From Comamonas phosphati (GTDB lineage: Bacteria; Pseudomonadota; Gammaproteobacteria; Burkholderiales; Burkholderiaceae_C), in NCBI RefSeq assembly GCF_014637085.1, contig NZ_BMEU01000021.1, positions 1 to 64,000 on the forward strand: DNA of 64,000 nucleotides, written 5' to 3'. Of the stretch, positions 9,195 to 17,259 are shown piece after piece (the first letter of the stretch is position 1; every line of letters begins with the position of its first letter). A program made the translations under genes and the position numbers. The notes beneath the pieces were generated by a model. It searched no databases and was not told where the DNA came from. It saw only the letters and a program-made list of their open reading frames with translations.

Positions 9195-9653
9195 TCAGGG
9201 GGAGGGGTTGCGTACTTCGTCCATGATGTTCCTGAAGTCATCCACATCCTCGAAGCTGCGGTATACGCTGGCAAAGCGGATGTAGCCGATCTTGTCCATG
9301 CCCTTGAGCTCTTCCATCACCAGCTCGCCCAGGCGGCTGGAATCGATTTCGCGCGTGCCGTGATTCAGCAGCTTGTCCTCGATGCGGTCTATGGCCTTGT
9401 CAATGCGCTCGGTGCTGACCGGGCGCTTGCGCAGCGCGATCTGGAACGAGCCCAGCAGCTTGGCGCGCTCGTATTCGATGCGCCGGCCGTCCTTCTTGAC
9501 GATGGTCGGAAAGCTGACCTCGGGCCGCTCATAGGTCGTGAAGCGCTTGTCGCAGCCGCCGCAGCGGCGGCGGCGGCGGATGAAGCCCCCGTCTTCGGAC
9601 TCGCGCGTCTCCACGACTTGCGTGTCCGGATGACTGCAGAAAGGGCACTTCAT
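9195..9653 (-). CDS. nrdR: Transcriptional repressor NrdR
   Basis: This 152-residue regulator of ribonucleotide reductase genes has a zinc ribbon (CPFC at residue 3, CGGC at 31) followed by an ATP-cone domain ([33 protein letters not shown], about 48-80). It senses ATP/dATP and represses nrd promoters through NrdR boxes. A much longer frame extends upstream, but that part is an antisense shadow of glyA. The true start is the ATG at 9651-9653, where MKCPFC begins. It lies 23 nt after glyA on the same strand, so the two probably form an operon. Confidence 0.95.
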   Translation of the reverse strand: MKCPFCSHPDTQVVETRESEDGGFIRRRRRCGGCDKRFTTYERPEVSFPTIVKKDGRRIEYERAKLLGSFQIALRKRPVSTERIDKAIDRIEDKLLNHGTREIDSSRLGELVMEELKGMDKIGYIRFASVYRSFEDVDDFRNIMDEVRNPSP

Positions 9654-9676
9654 GGCGTAGCGGCAAAAGCCGGTGA

Positions 9677-10924
9677 TTACTGGCCGTAGACGGGCAGCTT
9701 GTCGGTCAGCTCGGCCACCTTGGCGCGCACGGCGGCAATCACGGCCTCGTCGTTCGGGTTGTCCAGCACGTCGGCCACCAGATTGGCCGTGATGCGGGTC
9801 TCTTCCTCGCCAAAGCCGCGCGTGGTCATGGCCGGCGTGCCGATGCGGATGCCGCTGGTCACGAAAGGCTTCTCGGGGTCGTTGGGGATGGCGTTCTTGT
9901 TGACCGTGATGTGGGCCAGGCCCAGGGCCGCCTCGGCCGCCTTGCCGGTAATGCCCTTGGCGCGCAGGTCCACCAGCATCACGTGGCTTTCGGTGCGGCC
10001 CGAGACGATGCGCAGGCCGCGCGCGGTCAGCGTCTCGGCAAACACCTTGGCGTTCTTGACGACCTGCTCCTGGTAGGTCTTGAACTCGGGCGTCAGCGCT
10101 TCCTTGAAGGCCACCGCCTTGCCGGCGATCACGTGCATCAGCGGGCCGCCTTGCAGACCGGGGAAGATGGCGCTGTTGATGGCCTTCTCGTGCTCGGCCT
10201 TCATCAGGATCACGCCGCCGCGCGGGCCGCGCAGGCTCTTGTGCGTGGTGGTCGTGACCACATCGGCATGGGGCACGGGGTTGGGGTAGACGCCGGCGGC
10301 GATCAGGCCGGCATAGTGGGCCATGTCCACCCAGAAGATGGCGCCGACTTCCTTGGCGATCTTCGCGAAGCGCTCGAAGTCGATGCGCAGGGCATAGGCC
10401 GAGGCGCCGGCCACGATGATGCGGGGCTTGTGCTCGCGCGCCAGGGCTTCGAGCTTGTCGTAATCGATGGCTTCCTCGGCGTTCAGGCCGTAGGAGACGG
10501 CCTTGAACCACTTGCCCGACATGTTCAGCGCCATGCCGTGGGTCAGGTGGCCGCCTTCGGCCAGGCTCATGCCCAAAATGGTGTCGCCGGGCTTGGCAAA
10601 GGCCATCAGCACGGCCTGGTTGGCCTGCGAGCCGGAGTTGGGCTGCACGTTGGCGGCCTCGGCGCCGAAGATCTGCTTGACGCGGTCGATGGCCAACTGC
10701 TCGACGACATCGACGTTCTCGCAGCCGCCGTAGTAGCGCTTGCCGGGGTAGCCCTCGGCGTACTTGTTGGTCAGCTGGGAGCCCTGGGCTTGCATGACGG
10801 CGGGGGAGCAATAGTTCTCGCTGGCGATCAGCTCGATGTGCTGCTGCTGGCGCAGGTCTTCGGCCTGGATGGCGGCAAACAGTTCGGGGTCGACTTTGGC
10901 GACGGTATTGGTGCGTTGAAACAT
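9677..10924 (-). CDS. glyA: Serine hydroxymethyltransferase
   Basis: This PLP enzyme interconverts serine plus THF with glycine plus methylene-THF, the main source of one-carbon units. The 415 residues include [27 protein letters not shown] and [16 protein letters not shown], the last holding the PLP lysine. I start at MFQRTN because 12 extra upstream codons ([12 protein letters not shown]) are not family-like and AGGA lies properly before this ATG. A ZTP riboswitch precedes it, so expression should rise when folate one-carbon supply is short and ZTP accumulates. Confidence 0.97.
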   Translation of the reverse strand: MFQRTNTVAKVDPELFAAIQAEDLRQQQHIELIASENYCSPAVMQAQGSQLTNKYAEGYPGKRYYGGCENVDVVEQLAIDRVKQIFGAEAANVQPNSGSQANQAVLMAFAKPGDTILGMSLAEGGHLTHGMALNMSGKWFKAVSYGLNAEEAIDYDKLEALAREHKPRIIVAGASAYALRIDFERFAKIAKEVGAIFWVDMAHYAGLIAAGVYPNPVPHADVVTTTTHKSLRGPRGGVILMKAEHEKAINSAIFPGLQGGPLMHVIAGKAVAFKEALTPEFKTYQEQVVKNAKVFAETLTARGLRIVSGRTESHVMLVDLRAKGITGKAAEAALGLAHITVNKNAIPNDPEKPFVTSGIRIGTPAMTTRGFGEEETRITANLVADVLDNPNDEAVIAAVRAKVAELTDKLPVYGQ

Positions 10925-10962
10925 GGCAGTCCTGTGAACTTGAAATTCCCTTGAGGCCAAGG

Positions 10963-11092
10963 GCTGCCCAGGCGAACGGCTGAAACGCTTGCAGGTCCCA
11001 ATCGCGCAGGCCCTGGGCGGTACGCTCCCCGGTGGTTACAGATGAATGCCCATCCGTCGGTTTCCACGTCAGCGGCAGTTCCGGGAAACAGG
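10963..11092 (-). ncRNA. ZTP (pfl) riboswitch upstream of glyA
   Basis: On the minus strand the leader contains, in order, GGAACTGCCGC (about 11084-11073), GTGGAAACC, the conserved core ACCACCGGGGAGCG (11036-11023) and the 3' element CGCCTGGGCA (10974-10965). These match the two conserved halves of the pfl/ZTP aptamer, which binds the purine intermediate ZMP/ZTP and often precedes glyA. A small hairpin CCCTTG...CAAGGG follows at 10963-10948, just before the ribosome site, and may be the expression platform. No calculation was run; the call is by motif. Confidence 0.85.
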
Positions 11093-11267
11093 AACCGCGC
11101 CTATCGCCAGTTGCGTACACCCGTTAGTGTAGCTGAGCTGGCATGCGCAGGATGCCAGTAGGCGGTTCACCCGATTCCGAGCCGAGCCTTGGCAGACGGC
11201 CGCCAATAAAAAGCCGGCTTGAGCCAGCTCGTCATTGCCTGCGGGCGCATCTGTTTCCGGCAGGGGG

Positions 11268-12239
11268 TCAAAGCTTGGGGTCGGCCAGGGCGACCTGCTC
11301 TGCACGGGTGATGGTGGCATCGCGTCTGGCGTTCAGTCCGGGCTGGGCCAGAGCCAGGGTGGCCGCCGGGGCGATGGCGCTGGCCACGGGCTCGGTGTTC
11401 AGGTCGGTGGCGGGTGCAGGAGCGGTTTCGTCCTTGGTGGCGATGGCTGCGGGCTTGGCTTTTGCTGCAGGAGCCGCCACCTTGGCGGTCATCAACGATT
11501 CGGCGCGCAGGCCGGCGGCCAGGCGCAGGCGCTGGTGCTCGGCCAGCACCTTGGCGGCATAGCCGCCGTCGTTCTCGAGGTTGGCAGCGCCCACGTAGTA
11601 GCGCAGGCCGCCTTCGATGGAGCCGGCGCGGGCAATGCATTCCTTGAGCACCTTGACGCCGACCTTGAGATTGGTCACGGGATCGAACGCGGCATGCTGG
11701 CCGCCGAAGCTCTCGTATTTGTCGGTGTGCACCGAGGTCATGACCTGCATCAGGCCCTGGGCTCCGACGGTGCTCTGGGCGAAGGGGTTGAAGCTGGATT
11801 CGATGGCCATGATGGCCAGGATCAGGGTCGGATCGAGCTTGTTGGACTTGCCTTGCTCGTAGGCGGCGCTGACCAGGGCCGCGATCGGCTCGGGCGCGAC
11901 GCGGTACTTCTTGCTGAGCCAGTAGGCCACGGCAGCCTGCTCCTTGGGCAGGGCCTTGGGGTTGGCTGCAGTGGCGCGGTCGCTGGCGACCGGCTGGACC
12001 TGGGCGTCGTCGGGTGTCTCGGCCATGGCCAGCTCCTGGGGGTGGCGCTGGTCCAGCCACTGGCGCAGCTGGGCCTCGCCAGCCTGGCGCAGGTCGGGGC
12101 GAGAGATCAAAGTGAGGGCCGCAATGGCCACGACCAAGCCCAGCAGGGCGAAGCCGTTGTGAGTGAGAGCAAGAAAACCGTTGGCCGTCTTATGGCCCAA
12201 CGTGCGCGCGGAGGCGACAAATTTTCCTGACGCTGGCAT
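11268..12239 (-). CDS. Membrane-anchored lytic transglycosylase (SLT domain)
   Basis: The 323-residue protein has one N-terminal membrane helix (about 28-46), a linker, and a goose-type lysozyme fold (about 105-245). The catalytic glutamate is E147 in LAIMAIESSFNP, followed by the substrate motif GAQGLMQVM (159-167) and the late AGSIEGGLRYYVGAANLEND. It cleaves peptidoglycan glycan strands in the periplasm to form 1,6-anhydro ends. The C-terminal 80 residues are Ala/Pro/Thr-rich and probably disordered. It is a single-gene unit. I cannot assign it to a specific Mlt/Slt name. Confidence 0.88.
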   Translation of the reverse strand: MPASGKFVASARTLGHKTANGFLALTHNGFALLGLVVAIAALTLISRPDLRQAGEAQLRQWLDQRHPQELAMAETPDDAQVQPVASDRATAANPKALPKEQAAVAYWLSKKYRVAPEPIAALVSAAYEQGKSNKLDPTLILAIMAIESSFNPFAQSTVGAQGLMQVMTSVHTDKYESFGGQHAAFDPVTNLKVGVKVLKECIARAGSIEGGLRYYVGAANLENDGGYAAKVLAEHQRLRLAAGLRAESLMTAKVAAPAAKAKPAAIATKDETAPAPATDLNTEPVASAIAPAATLALAQPGLNARRDATITRAEQVALADPKL

Positions 12240-12491
12240 AGCTTGTCCTTTCTAGCGGTGGTGCCAGCCCAGGGCAGGCGCAACTGGTGCGCGATGCAAG
12301 GCCGGAGACTCACCCTTGATGAGGTACGCTGCGGATCCGCAAAACAGCCCGCGGGGGGCGTTTGCAGATCTGCTCAGTCGTGAGGCAGCGGAAACAAAAA
12401 ACGCTCTATTCGAGCGCTGGCGGATTCTAGGTGGGTGCCAAATATTAGGTCAACACTAAGAATAAAGTTTTTTATACTTTAAAATTATAAT

Positions 12492-12517
12492 AAAACTGTA
12501 TATGAATACAGTTTTTT
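12492..12517 (+). terminator. AT-rich terminator-like hairpin
   Basis: AAAACTGTAT (12492-12501), loop ATGA, ATACAGTTTT (12506-12515), then more T. It works in either direction. No gene on the plus strand ends just upstream, so its role is unclear. Confidence 0.6.
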
Positions 12518-12822
12518 GGGAATTCAGCGTCGCGAATGGCTCTGTTCAAGCGATGTACATGCTCACATTGCCGGGTTTGTCATAAAAATGAAAAAAAATG
12601 AAAAAAACCTGGCGAACCAGGGCCGCCAGGGATAGAGTGAACTCACCTGCACATCGCAGGTGTCTGCCAAAGGAAAGGAAAGGCAAACCCAGCCAGGGAA
12701 CTCCACCCGGCCATTTGCTCTAAAACTTCGCTGCGGCATCACAGGGAGCAATCTCTTGCTTCCAGCAGCAAGGACCACACCCTCCTTGACTGCGAAAAAC
12801 GGCACAGTCTGGTACTTGCCGT

Positions 12823-12858
12823 AAAGCCCGGAAGCCGGTTTGACCGCTTCCGGGCTTT
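12823..12858 (+). terminator. Strong terminator without an obvious upstream gene
   Basis: AAAGCCCGGAAGC (12823-12835) pairs perfectly with GCTTCCGGGCTTT (12846-12858); GGT/ACC in the loop can extend the pairing. It would end a plus-strand transcript beginning somewhere after 12520, in a stretch with no gene. Confidence 0.75.
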
Positions 12859-13098
12859 GTCGTTCTCGGGCAGCTGTGCCGTCTTTGTAGGCCTGCGCCG
12901 GATTCTGCGGATTTTTTGATTTGCCGGAAACGCCGCGAGCCGGCAGGCCGCAAATGGCGGGCACACTCCCAGGGAAATCGCCGTGCACTCTATATATAGA
13001 GTAGAGCGTTCCCTGGAATGTGCTGCGCCAGGCCGGCACCCGCCGTGAGGGCGCTGTCAAAGAGTACATTTGTCCCATCCCTGCTATCTTTGCCTCCC

Positions 13099-16000
13099 AT
13101 GCCATTGCTTGCATCTCGTCCCTGGTTGCGCCGCCTGATCTGGGCCGTTTCTATCGTCCTGCTGCTGGGGGCTCTGGCCTGGGCACTGGTGCCGGTGATC
13201 GCCAAGAGCCAGTTGGAGAAGCAGGCGTCGGCCAAGCTGGGGCGGCAGGTGCATGTGGGCAAGGTGCAGTTTGAGCCCTGGGCGCTGGCCATCACCATCC
13301 ATGATCTGGCCATCGACAAGGCATCAAAAAGCATAGCTGTCGGCGCAGATGAAAAAAGCGCAGCAGACCAAAAATCCTCGGAAAATTCCGGCAATGCGCC
13401 GCAGCTGCAGATCAAGCGCATCTATGTCAATGCCAGCCTGCAGTCGCTGTTCAGGCTGGCGCCCGTGCTCGACGCCGTGGAGTTGGATGAGCCCGTGGTG
13501 CGCCTGACGCAGAAATCCCTGGGCAAGCTCGACATCGACGACGTGCTGGCCAAGCTGGCCGAACCCAGTCCCGAGCCTTCCAAGCCCGTGCAGTTCGCGC
13601 TCTACAACATTGCCCTGCGCGACGGCCGCGTGGAGCTGCAGGACGACGTGGTTCAGCGCAAGCACGAGCTCAAGGATTTGCAACTGAGCATTCCCTTCAT
13701 CAGCAATCTGGCGTCCAAGCGCGACATCAAGGTGCTGCCCCACCTGGCATTCGACCTCAACGGCAGCAAGTTCCAGTCGCAGGCCGAGAGCACGCCGTTC
13801 ACCGACAACCGCCAGACCTCCATCCAGCTCAAGTGGGAGGGTGTAGACCTGACGCCTTACCTGGGCTATGTCCCGGCTTCCGTGCCCGTGCAGCCGCGCT
13901 CCGGCGAGCTGGACACCGATCTGCAGATCAGCTTCGAGCAATTGTCCGGGCCCATGGTGCACGTCAGCGGCAAGCTGGCGCTGAGCAAGGTGGCCATCGA
14001 TGACCGGCAGAACGCGCCGCTGCTGCGCTTTGAGCAGTTGCAGGTCCAGCTCAAGAATGTGCAGCCGCTGCAGCAGCAGGTCGAGCTGGAGTCGGTGCGC
14101 TGGGAAAAGCCCGAGATCTTCGCCAGCCGCAATGCGCAGGGTGTGATCAACTGGCTGGGCCTGGGGGGCGCTGCCCAGGGCAAGGCCCAGGAGCCCGCTG
14201 CATCGGCCAGGGAAGAGAAGACCGCCGAGGCCAGGTCTGCTGCCGCCGGCCAGGGCTTCAAGCTGTCGCTGCACCAGTTCGATGTGGACGGCGCCACCGT
14301 GCACTGGAGCGATGCCGCCACCGGAGCTGCGCCGGCCGCCTTCACGCTGGCGCCCGTGCATGTCGAGGTGCGCGATGTGCTCTGGCCCATGAGCCGGCCA
14401 TTGAACCTGGCGCTCAAGGCCCAACTGAACCAGGGAGCCGAAGCCAAGCAGGGCGCAGCCGGAGCCACCCTGGCCGTACAGGGAACGGCTGCCGTGGAAG
14501 AGGGCAAGCTGGGCCTGGAGCTCGGACAACTGCCGCTGCAATGGGTGGAGCCCTATATCGCCGCGCATTTCAAGCCCCGGCTGTCGGCCATGCTCAACAC
14601 CCAGGCCGAGCTGGCCTGGGGCAAGAAGGGTGTCACGGCCCGGATCGCCGAACTCACGGCCGACAAGTTGCAGCTGCAGGACAAACAGGCACCCGTCAGC
14701 ATCGAGCAACTGAAGCTGCAGGGCGCCCAGGTGGACCTGGCGGCGCAGCAGGTGCAGATCGAATCCATCGCCCTGCAAAAACCCCAGCTGGCCGCGATGC
14801 GCGATGCGCAGGGCCACTGGATGTATGAGCGCTGGCTGCCTGCAGCCGCCTCGACACCTCCCGTCCGTCATGGCAAGGCCGCTCCTGCCCAGAAGGCCCC
14901 GGCCAAGCCCTGGGCGCTCAAGCTGGCCGCGGTGGCCGTGGATGGCGGCGCGGTCCAGTACAAGGATGAAGCACCGGCTCCCGAGGCGGGCGCCGGAAGC
15001 AGCGTGCAGCTGGAGTTGAGCGCCCTGCGTGTGCGCCTGGGTGCCCTGGAACCCTTGCCTTCCCTTTCTGCCGCCAAGGCCGCGCCCACGCCGCTGGAGC
15101 TGTCGGCGAAGGTGGGCTCGGGCCGTCGCGTGCAGGCCGGCAGCCTGAGTTTTCGCGGGCAGTTCGGCCTGGCGCCGGTTTCGGCCCAGGGCCAGTTGCA
15201 GGCCCGCGGCGTGCCCCTGCATGCCTTCGAACCGTATTTCGGCAGCAAGCTGAACGTGGATCTGGTGCGCGCCGACGGCAACTTCAAGGGCCAGGTGCGC
15301 TACGCGGCCCTGCCCAAGGGGCCGGAAGTCAACGTGCAGGGCGACGTGGAACTCAACGATCTGCGCATGCGCTCCCGGCTGGCGGCTCCCGTACAGCCCG
15401 AAACCGGCGAGAAGCCGAACACGGCCAAGGGCGCGCTGACGGCGGTGCTCAACGATTCCACGGCCGACCGCGCCAAGGCGCTGGCCCGCCAAACCGGTGT
15501 GCAAGGCCTGGGACTGGGCGATGATCTGCTGGCCTGGAAGACGCTGGCCGTGCGCGGCCTGGACCTGCAGCTCAAGCCCGCGCAGCCGCTGCGCATGAGC
15601 GTGCGCGAGACGGCGCTGGGCGACTTCTTTGCGCGCGTCATCGTGCAGCGCAACGGCCGCATCAACCTGCAGGACATCGTCAAGACCGAGCGCTCCGAGC
15701 AGTCGGTGCAGCAAAACGAGCAGGCCAATGCCAAGGCAGCGGCCGGCGAAAAGCCTGAAGTGCCGAGCGTTGCCGCCGCAGCGCCCGCCAAGCCAGAGGA
15801 TTCCGGCCCCGCGCCCATCATCAAGGTGGGCCCCATCGTGCTGACGGGCGGCAAGGTGCAGTTCTCCGACTACTTCATCCAGCCCAATTACTCGGCCGAC
15901 CTCAGCGAGCTGTCGGGGCGCCTGAGTGCGTTTTCCTCGCAGGCTCCCGAAGGCCAGGGCGAGCCGCAGCTGGCCGACCTGGAAATCAAGGGCCGGGCGC

Positions 16001-17013
16001 AGGGCACGGCTTCGCTGGACATCACCGGCAAGATCAACCCGCTGGCCAAGCCGCTGGCCATGGACGTGCGCGCCCAGATGCGCGACCTGGAGCTGTCGCC
16101 GCTGTCGCCGTATTCCATCAAGTACGCGGGCCACGGCATCGAGCGCGGCAAGCTGCACATGGATGTGAACTACAAGATCCAGCCCGACGGCCAGCTCACG
16201 GCTTCCAACAAGCTGGTGCTGCACCAGCTGACCTTCGGCGAAGCCGTGCCGGGCGCGCCGGCGTCGCTGCCGGTGCGGCTGGCCGTGGCCCTGCTGGCCG
16301 ACCGCAACGGCGTGATCGATCTGGACGTGCCCATCAGCGGCTCGCTCAACGATCCGCAGTTCCGCCTGGCCCCCATCATCTTCAAGGTGATCGGCAACCT
16401 GATCATGAAGGCCGTGACGGCGCCGTTCGCGCTGCTGTCGGGCGCGTTCTCGGGCGGCGACGAATCGGGGGCTGTGAACTTCGCTCCGGGCAGCGCCAGG
16501 CTCGACGCCAAGGCCAAGGAGAACCTGGCCAAGATCGTCAAGTCGCTCAACGACCGCCCGGCGCTCAAGATGACCGTGGTGGGCGAGGCCCGTGATGCCG
16601 AGGATCGCCAGGCCTGGAAATCCGTGGAACTGGACCGCCTGCTGCTGGCGCAGAAGCGCCGCCTGGCCATCCGCGACGGCAAGAGTGGCGAGGACGTGAC
16701 CGAGATCACCGATGCCGAACGCCCGGCACTGCTCAAGGCCGTCTACAGCCGCTCCGACATCAAGAAGCCGCGCAACATGATCGGCCTGGCCAAGGATCTG
16801 CCGCCCGAGCAGATGAAGGCCTTGCTGGTGGACAGCATTGCCGTGCCCGATGACGCCATGCGAGAGCTGGCGCTGGCGCGCGGCGTGGCGGTGCGCGACT
16901 ATCTGGCCAGCCAGCAGCTGCCGCTGGAGCGCCTGTTCCTGGGCGCTCCCAGGCTCGACGGCCAGGACAAGGACTGGACGCCGCGCGCCCAGCTCAGCCT
17001 GTCCACGCAGTGA
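13099..17013 (+). CDS. DUF748 / AsmA-like envelope protein
   Basis: This very large protein (1304 residues from the ATG at 13099) has one N-terminal membrane helix (LIWAVSIVLLLGALAWALVPVIA). Long amphipathic repetitive regions follow, as in AsmA/TamB-type proteins that span the periplasm and may carry lipid. Near the C terminus (about 1120-1210) is NFAPGSARLDAKAKENLAKIV..., an OmpA-like-looking segment. The upstream in-frame ATG at 13018 would add 27 residues without a membrane-signal character, so I prefer MPLLASRPWLRR. The function is inferred from family resemblance only. Confidence 0.8.
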   Translation: MPLLASRPWLRRLIWAVSIVLLLGALAWALVPVIAKSQLEKQASAKLGRQVHVGKVQFEPWALAITIHDLAIDKASKSIAVGADEKSAADQKSSENSGNAPQLQIKRIYVNASLQSLFRLAPVLDAVELDEPVVRLTQKSLGKLDIDDVLAKLAEPSPEPSKPVQFALYNIALRDGRVELQDDVVQRKHELKDLQLSIPFISNLASKRDIKVLPHLAFDLNGSKFQSQAESTPFTDNRQTSIQLKWEGVDLTPYLGYVPASVPVQPRSGELDTDLQISFEQLSGPMVHVSGKLALSKVAIDDRQNAPLLRFEQLQVQLKNVQPLQQQVELESVRWEKPEIFASRNAQGVINWLGLGGAAQGKAQEPAASAREEKTAEARSAAAGQGFKLSLHQFDVDGATVHWSDAATGAAPAAFTLAPVHVEVRDVLWPMSRPLNLALKAQLNQGAEAKQGAAGATLAVQGTAAVEEGKLGLELGQLPLQWVEPYIAAHFKPRLSAMLNTQAELAWGKKGVTARIAELTADKLQLQDKQAPVSIEQLKLQGAQVDLAAQQVQIESIALQKPQLAAMRDAQGHWMYERWLPAAASTPPVRHGKAAPAQKAPAKPWALKLAAVAVDGGAVQYKDEAPAPEAGAGSSVQLELSALRVRLGALEPLPSLSAAKAAPTPLELSAKVGSGRRVQAGSLSFRGQFGLAPVSAQGQLQARGVPLHAFEPYFGSKLNVDLVRADGNFKGQVRYAALPKGPEVNVQGDVELNDLRMRSRLAAPVQPETGEKPNTAKGALTAVLNDSTADRAKALARQTGVQGLGLGDDLLAWKTLAVRGLDLQLKPAQPLRMSVRETALGDFFARVIVQRNGRINLQDIVKTERSEQSVQQNEQANAKAAAGEKPEVPSVAAAAPAKPEDSGPAPIIKVGPIVLTGGKVQFSDYFIQPNYSADLSELSGRLSAFSSQAPEGQGEPQLADLEIKGRAQGTASLDITGKINPLAKPLAMDVRAQMRDLELSPLSPYSIKYAGHGIERGKLHMDVNYKIQPDGQLTASNKLVLHQLTFGEAVPGAPASLPVRLAVALLADRNGVIDLDVPISGSLNDPQFRLAPIIFKVIGNLIMKAVTAPFALLSGAFSGGDESGAVNFAPGSARLDAKAKENLAKIVKSLNDRPALKMTVVGEARDAEDRQAWKSVELDRLLLAQKRRLAIRDGKSGEDVTEITDAERPALLKAVYSRSDIKKPRNMIGLAKDLPPEQMKALLVDSIAVPDDAMRELALARGVAVRDYLASQQLPLERLFLGAPRLDGQDKDWTPRAQLSLSTQ

Positions 17014-17086
17014 GGCCGCGGCCCAGTTGCTCCGCTGCGTTTTCCAGGCTCGGGCGGGCTCCAGGCGCGCGCAGCGCCATATGGAT

Positions 17087-17110
17087 AAAACGCTTATTCC
17101 GGCGTTTTTT
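17087..17110 (+). terminator. Terminator after the DUF748 gene
   Basis: AAAACGC (17087-17093) and GCGTTTT (17102-17108) pair around TTATTCCG and are followed by T residues, about 75 nt after the DUF748 stop. Confidence 0.65.
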
Positions 17111-17259
17111 GGCCGAGCCGCAAATAACGGCGAAAATACGCCTTTGCCCAGGTGCGGCTGCACCCGGGCCTGCGCTTGAACCATGCGCCCCCACATAGGC
17201 TGGCCATGCTTGTCGCGCCCCGGCTTGGGGCGCGGCAGCAAGCATTCCTTTATTAGTAC

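Larger units (their letters stand above)
12240..13098. other. 860-bp gene-free region with two strong hairpins
   Basis: No convincing gene lies between the transglycosylase and the DUF748 gene. An AT-rich patch (about 12440-12520) holds one terminator-like hairpin. A second, very strong hairpin sits at 12823-12858. The stretch 12550-12860 could be a small RNA or an attenuated leader for the DUF748 gene. GCACTCTATATATAGAGTAGAG (about 12983-13004) contains a palindrome near the gene start. Confidence 0.5.

Noticed and set aside
9654-11120. Long N-terminal extension of the nrdR frame (641-residue open frame)
   Set aside because: It runs through glyA and its riboswitch in another frame and has biased Arg/Gly/Ala composition; NrdR homology starts exactly at 9653.
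13324-17241. 1305-residue minus-strand open frame opposite the DUF748 gene
   Set aside because: A GC-driven antisense frame rich in Gly, His, Leu and Arg with no domain; the plus strand carries the recognisable protein.
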